From the NCBI GenBank assembly GCA_027058925.1, contig JALTAS010000151.1, positions 1 to 10,226 on the forward strand: DNA of 10,226 nt, given 5' to 3'. Of the stretch, positions 7,764 through 10,226 are shown piece after piece. The stretch's first letter is position 1. Every line of letters begins with the position of its first letter. The stretch is from Persephonella sp. (GTDB lineage: Bacteria > Aquificota > Aquificia > Aquificales > Hydrogenothermaceae). The notes beneath the pieces were generated by a model that saw nothing but the letters and a program-made list of their open reading frames with translations, made no database searches and had not been told where the DNA came from. Position numbers and translations under genes: made by a program.

Positions 7764-8272
7764 TGGTGGCCATTAAAGAAGAGATGGTCATTGCCGGTAA
7801 GATACACGGAACCCACGGTGTGAGAGGAGATCTAAAAATAGAGATATTCCCCCCTAATTTCAAACTTCCTCCAGTCATATACATAAAAGACAGAGAAGGA
7901 AACTTCATACCCCTTGAGGTTGAGAGCTACTCAAAGAAGAAAGGTCTTATAAAATTCAGAGGATACGATGATCTTGAAAAGGCAAAAAAGCTGAAACACA
8001 GATACTTCTATGTTGAGACATCAAAACTCCCTCCACCTGAAAAGGATACATTTTATGAATACCAGATTTTAGATGCAGATGTTGTGTACAAAGACAAGGT
8101 TGTTGGAAAGGTAATAAAGATAGATGACAGGCTTCCAACAGCATATCTGATAATAAAATGCACAGACGAAAAGACAAGATACCTTCCATTTATAAAAGAG
8201 TTTGTTAAAGAAATTGATACACAAAACAAAAAAGTTTATATTCAGCCGCCTGAAGGATGGTTTTCTCTATAG
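7763..8272 (+). CDS. rimM: 16S rRNA-processing / 30S maturation protein RimM
   Basis: RimM assists assembly of the 30S head by binding ribosomal protein uS19 and promoting 16S rRNA maturation. The 169 residues show the N-terminal RimM barrel with the signature IAGKIHGTHGVRGDLKIEI (10-28) and the C-terminal PRC-barrel domain (about 97-168) with YLPFIKEFVKEIDTQNKKVY (140-159) and the closing PPEGW. Two adjacent GTG codons (7763 and 7766) can start it. AGAGGTGA at 7752-7759 is spaced six bases from 7766 and three from 7763, so 7766 may be the true start. An ATG at 7784 is less likely because no well-spaced site precedes it. rimM usually sits between rpsP and trmD; here it follows an exbD-like gene instead. 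Confidence 0.95.
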   Translation: MVAIKEEMVIAGKIHGTHGVRGDLKIEIFPPNFKLPPVIYIKDREGNFIPLEVESYSKKKGLIKFRGYDDLEKAKKLKHRYFYVETSKLPPPEKDTFYEYQILDADVVYKDKVVGKVIKIDDRLPTAYLIIKCTDEKTRYLPFIKEFVKEIDTQNKKVYIQPPEGWFSL

Positions 8273-8273
8273 G

Positions 8274-8298
8274 TTGAAAAAACTGAAAAATGTATAAA
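8274..8298 (+). promoter_or_regulatory. Possible weak promoter ahead of phoH
   Basis: TTGAAA at 8274-8279 and TATAAA at 8293-8298 lie in the 62-base gap between rimM and phoH. The 13-base spacer is short for a sigma-70-type promoter, but a TG directly precedes the TATAAA. The gap has no hairpin terminator. Since every other + strand gap here is under 20 bases, this is the most reasonable place for a second transcription start, but the evidence is thin. Confidence 0.3.
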
Positions 8299-8320
8299 TT
8301 ATCACCGTAAATAAAGTAAA

Positions 8321-8327
8321 AGGAGGT
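8321..8327 (+). promoter_or_regulatory. Strong Shine-Dalgarno that sets the phoH start at ATT 8335
   Basis: AGGAGGT is a full-length match to the anti-Shine-Dalgarno and lies seven bases before an ATT codon at 8335. The phoH frame opens at 8320 (in-frame TAA at 8317-8319), and no ATG, GTG or TTG occurs in that frame until the ATG at 8506, which has no comparable site close upstream. A site of this quality therefore points to initiation at ATT. Confidence 0.8.
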
Positions 8328-8334
8328 AAGAAAG

Positions 8335-9312
8335 ATTTTAAAATTAGAAATTCAGATACCGCAGGAAGCTTTCTGGAGCATAGTTGGAAGCAGAGATGAA
8401 AACATAAGGTATTTTGAGGATATTTTTGGTATAGATATTTTTGCGAGGGGAACAAGCCTGATAGCAGAAGGTTCAGAAGAATCACTTGATCAATTTGAGG
8501 ATTTTATGCACAAAGTAGCATCTTACTTTGAGGGTGGACACCAGCTGTCCCCTAAAGATGTAAGAGATCTGGCATTAGGGTACAAAAACGAAACACCTGA
8601 AGAGAAGGTTGTTGGGAACTATGAGGCTATCCTTTTTACACACAGAAAAAAGCCTATAATGGCAAAAACCCCTTCACAAAAAATATATATAGACACAATC
8701 AAAAAAAATGACATAACATTTGGTGTTGGTCCTGCAGGAACAGGTAAAACATACCTTGCAATGGCTATGGCTGTATCTTACCTGAAACAGCAAAAGGTAA
8801 ACAGAATAATACTGACAAGACCAGCTGTTGAGGCTGGCGAAAAACTTGGATTTCTCCCGGGAACACTGACAGAAAAGGTTGATCCTTACCTCAGACCCCT
8901 TTATGACGCATTATACGAGATGGTTGATCCAGACAAAATAAGAGATATGCTTGAGAAAAATATAATAGAAATAGCTCCACTTGCCTTTATGAGAGGTAGA
9001 ACACTAAACGATGCATTCATAATACTTGATGAGGCACAAAACACAACAAAAGAGCAAATGAAGATGTTCCTCACAAGGATAGGTTTTGGATCAAAAGCTG
9101 TGATAACAGGAGATATAACACAGATAGACCTTCCTAAGGTCTCAAACTCAGGTCTTGTTCAGGCGCTTGAGGTTCTGCAGGATGTAAAAGGGATAGGTAT
9201 TTGCAGATTTTCAGAAAAAGATGTTGTCAGACATCCTGTAGTCCAGAGGATAATAACAGCATACGACAGGTACGAAAGGAACAGAGAAAATGAACAGAAT
9301 TCTGATAAGTAA
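8335..9312 (+). CDS. phoH: PhoH-family ATPase, probable ATT start codon
   Basis: PhoH-like (YbeZ-type) cytoplasmic P-loop protein, usually linked to YbeY and RNA metabolism. Starting at ATT 8335 it has 325 residues, the usual length near 320. Residues 1-57, found only with this start, contain the N-terminal KH-like family pattern (IVGSRDENIRYFEDIFGIDI at 16-35, then ARGTSLIAEG at 37-46). The ATPase core has Walker A GPAGTGKT (132-139), the TRPAVEAGEKLGFLPG segment (161-176), Walker B FIILDEAQN (228-236), GDITQIDLP (259-267) and RHPVVQ (299-304). An ATG at 8506 would give 268 residues and remove the N-terminal domain. The ATT choice rests on the perfect Shine-Dalgarno and the absence of any standard start. 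The 3' end overlaps ybeY by 23 bases, matching the widely conserved phoH-ybeY pairing. Confidence 0.88.
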   Translation: MLKLEIQIPQEAFWSIVGSRDENIRYFEDIFGIDIFARGTSLIAEGSEESLDQFEDFMHKVASYFEGGHQLSPKDVRDLALGYKNETPEEKVVGNYEAILFTHRKKPIMAKTPSQKIYIDTIKKNDITFGVGPAGTGKTYLAMAMAVSYLKQQKVNRIILTRPAVEAGEKLGFLPGTLTEKVDPYLRPLYDALYEMVDPDKIRDMLEKNIIEIAPLAFMRGRTLNDAFIILDEAQNTTKEQMKMFLTRIGFGSKAVITGDITQIDLPKVSNSGLVQALEVLQDVKGIGICRFSEKDVVRHPVVQRIITAYDRYERNRENEQNSDK

Positions 9313-9751
9313 AGATATTTACGACAGAAAAATAACAAAAAAGTTTGTAAAACAGACAGCACAAAAAATACTGAAAGAGCTTAAGCTTGATAATGTTGAG
9401 CTCAGCATAACCCTGACTGACAATGAAAATATAAGACAGATAAACAGACAGTGGAGGAAAAAGGACAAACCAACAGATGTTTTGTCATTTCCTATAGATG
9501 AAAAACCTCCCGGCTACAAATACAGAATATTAGGTGATGTGATCATATCCCTCCCTTTTGCAAAAAAACAGGCTGAAGAGATAGGAATCTCCTATCAGGA
9601 AGAGGTTATCAGGCTTTTGACACATGGAATCCTGCATCTTTTAGGATATGACCATGAGGTATGTCCTGCTGAGGCAAAAAAGATGTTTGATCTTCAGGAC
9701 AGGATAGTGGACAGGATCATTTCCAGCCAAACTCAACAGGGAGTTTCTTAG
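9290..9751 (+). CDS. ybeY: Endoribonuclease / rRNA maturation factor YbeY
   Basis: YbeY is a zinc-dependent RNase needed for 16S rRNA 3'-end maturation and late 70S ribosome quality control. The 153-residue product is of usual length and has all signatures: RKKDKPTDVLSFP (56-68), LGDVIIS (82-88 approximately), and the metal-binding HGILHLLGYDH (112-122) with His112, His116 and His122. The ATG at 9290 lies within the last codons of phoH and has AAAGGA at 9275-9280 nine bases upstream, so the two proteins are probably translated in a coupled way. The terminal codons (SSQTQQGVS region) overlap the end of the convergent rhodanese gene by 35 bases, and no terminator separates the two. Confidence 0.96.
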   Translation: MNRILISKDIYDRKITKKFVKQTAQKILKELKLDNVELSITLTDNENIRQINRQWRKKDKPTDVLSFPIDEKPPGYKYRILGDVIISLPFAKKQAEEIGISYQEEVIRLLTHGILHLLGYDHEVCPAEAKKMFDLQDRIVDRIISSQTQQGVS

Positions 9752-10091
9752 ATTTCCACTCAATTATCCCTCCCTTGAGGTTGTAAACTTTTTTTATACC
9801 CATCTGCTCAAGCATCTTGCTTGCTGTAGCACTTCTGCTTCCGCTTCTGCAGTAAACAAGAACCTTTTTATCCCTCAGTCCTGGAAGGTATATATACCTG
9901 AAAAGCTGAACAGGAATAAGGTTAGAACCCTTTATATGCCCGTCCTTCTCATACTCCTCTGGGGTTCTAACATCTATAATCACAACATCTTTTTCTTTAA
10001 TCATCTTTTTAAATTGTTCTGCAGAAAGATCTGTATAAGCAAAAACATTTGAAAAAATTAAGACTCCTATAAGAAAAGCAAATCTCTTCAT
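9717..10091 (-). CDS. Secreted single-domain rhodanese-like sulfurtransferase
   Basis: Rhodaneses move sulfane sulfur between carriers through a cysteine persulfide. The 124-residue product begins with a signal peptide (MKRFAFLIGVLIFSNVFA, likely cut after residue 18), which places the mature protein in the periplasm. The rhodanese fold is complete: IIDVRTPEEYEKDGHIKGS (38-56), the active-site loop CRSGSR (81-86) with nucleophile Cys81 after VLVY, and the closing VYNLKGGIIEWK (102-113). GGGGAG at 10101-10096 lies four bases before the ATG. The gene has its own promoter-like sequence and faces the operon, overlapping ybeY by 35 bases. The substrate cannot be told from sequence; thiosulfate or polysulfide handling in a sulfur-using bacterium would fit. 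Confidence 0.94.
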   Translation of the reverse strand: MKRFAFLIGVLIFSNVFAYTDLSAEQFKKMIKEKDVVIIDVRTPEEYEKDGHIKGSNLIPVQLFRYIYLPGLRDKKVLVYCRSGSRSATASKMLEQMGIKKVYNLKGGIIEWKSKKLPVEFGWK

Positions 10092-10120
10092 TTTTCTCCC
10101 CTTAATAGATAATGATCTGT

Positions 10121-10149
10121 ATTTTACATAAACATATAAATAAATTCAA
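10121..10149 (-). promoter_or_regulatory. Predicted promoter of the rhodanese gene
   Basis: On the minus strand, TTGAAT (10149-10144) and TAAAAT (10126-10121) are separated by exactly 17 bases, matching sigma-70-type -35 and -10 elements at four of six and five of six positions. Transcription would begin near 10114 and give a leader of about 23 bases that includes the Shine-Dalgarno. The region is very AT-rich, so chance matches are easy, but the spacing and position suit the rhodanese gene. Confidence 0.5.
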
Positions 10150-10168
10150 ATATAAATATAATATTTGA
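10146..10168. repeat. AT-rich inverted repeat overlapping the -35 element
   Basis: TCAAATAT (10146-10153) and ATATTTGA (10161-10168) are perfect 8-base arms around a 7-base AT spacer. The left arm overlaps the predicted -35 of the rhodanese promoter. It could be an operator, or a weak terminator of the minus-strand gene ending at 10181. With only one G-C pair per stem and no clear T-tract directly after it, the terminator reading is weak. Confidence 0.35.
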
Positions 10169-10180
10169 GCTTTAGATTAC

Positions 10181-10226
10181 CTATCTTTTACCTTCTGCTT
10201 TTCTTTTAGCGATTACCTCTTTAATT
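10181..10226 (-). CDS. C-terminal end of an unrecognised minus-strand protein (partial)
   Basis: Read on the minus strand, the right edge gives fourteen codons, IKEVIAKRKAEGKR, and then TAG at 10183-10181. The basic, Lys/Arg-rich end with AGA arginine codons is like C-termini of other proteins in this window, and the direction matches the rhodanese gene 89 bases further on. The stretch is too short to assign a family, and it could be chance. Confidence 0.4.
   Translation of the reverse strand, partial: IKEVIAKRKAEGKR

Larger units (their letters stand above)
152..9751 (+). other. Predicted long mixed-function operon gatC to ybeY
   Basis: Ten co-directional genes are joined by gaps of 18, 4, 0 and 13 bases and by overlaps of 14, 4, 4, 1 and 23 bases. 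The only larger gap is 62 bases, before phoH. No GC-rich hairpin with a T-tract is seen in any junction. The upstream partial gene overlaps gatC, so the unit probably extends left of the window. Internal promoters, especially for recA and phoH, remain possible. Confidence 0.65.

Noticed and set aside
8267..8485. Minus-strand open frame across the rimM-phoH gap
   Set aside because: It lies opposite the N-terminal extension of phoH and has a low-complexity Leu/Phe/Ser-rich product. The + strand reading gives PhoH family sequence behind a strong Shine-Dalgarno.
8506..9312. phoH starting at the ATG at 8506
   Set aside because: This removes the conserved-type N-terminal domain and gives 268 residues, well short of the family. 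No good Shine-Dalgarno precedes it, while AGGAGGT precedes the ATT at 8335.
10175..10218. Direct repeat GATTACCT at 10175-10182 and 10211-10218
   Set aside because: Eight bases, only two copies, and the second lies in probable coding sequence. There is no third copy or attachment-site context, so chance is the simplest explanation.
1..10226. CRISPR array, insertion sequence, prophage or defence system
   Set aside because: No regularly spaced repeats, transposase, integrase, tRNA-bounded island or defence-type protein is visible. Codon use is uniform across the window apart from the short partial frame at the left edge.

Overview
The window is a dense, AT-rich bacterial segment. All genes from the left edge to about 9.75 kb lie on the + strand, and two convergent minus-strand genes follow at the right edge. 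Arginine is written almost only as AGA/AGG, isoleucine often as ATA, and the proteins are rich in Lys, Glu and Ile. With the gene content (GatCAB subunit, RecA/RecX, type IV pilus ATPase, a TolQ/TolR-type pair, an exported rhodanese), this suggests a thermophilic Gram-negative bacterium. A member of the Aquificota such as Persephonella or a relative is my best guess. That is inference from composition and content; no rRNA or other decisive marker is present.

Layout, left to right. Bases 1-155 hold the C-terminal end of an unrecognised + strand gene whose TGA overlaps the gatC start (ATGA). Then come gatC (tRNA amidotransferase subunit C), recA, a PilT/PilU-type pilus ATPase, recX, ribF (FMN/FAD synthesis), a 930-residue exported tetratricopeptide-repeat (TPR) protein, an ExbB/TolQ proton-channel protein, an ExbD/TolR protein and rimM (30S maturation). 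A 62-base gap, the largest on this strand, precedes phoH and ybeY. On the minus strand lie a small secreted rhodanese, whose 3' end overlaps ybeY tail to tail, and the last 14 codons of another gene running off the right edge.

Genes 1 to 10 are nearly all joined by overlaps or gaps under 20 bases, with no visible terminator, so they probably form one long mixed operon. It combines housekeeping translation genes (gatC, rimM, ybeY), DNA repair and recombination (recA, recX), cofactor synthesis (ribF) and envelope machinery (PilU-like ATPase, TPR protein, ExbB/ExbD).

Three points stand out. The phoH reading frame has no ATG, GTG or TTG at its proper N-terminus; it appears to start at an ATT codon behind a strong AGGAGGT Shine-Dalgarno sequence, adding 57 conserved-type residues to the ATG-started version. 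A PilU-like pilus ATPase gene sits between recA and recX and overlaps recA by 14 bases. A large exported TPR protein is translated just ahead of an ExbB/ExbD pair with no TonB, TolA, TolB or Pal gene in view, which may be a proton-driven envelope module with an uncharacterised output.
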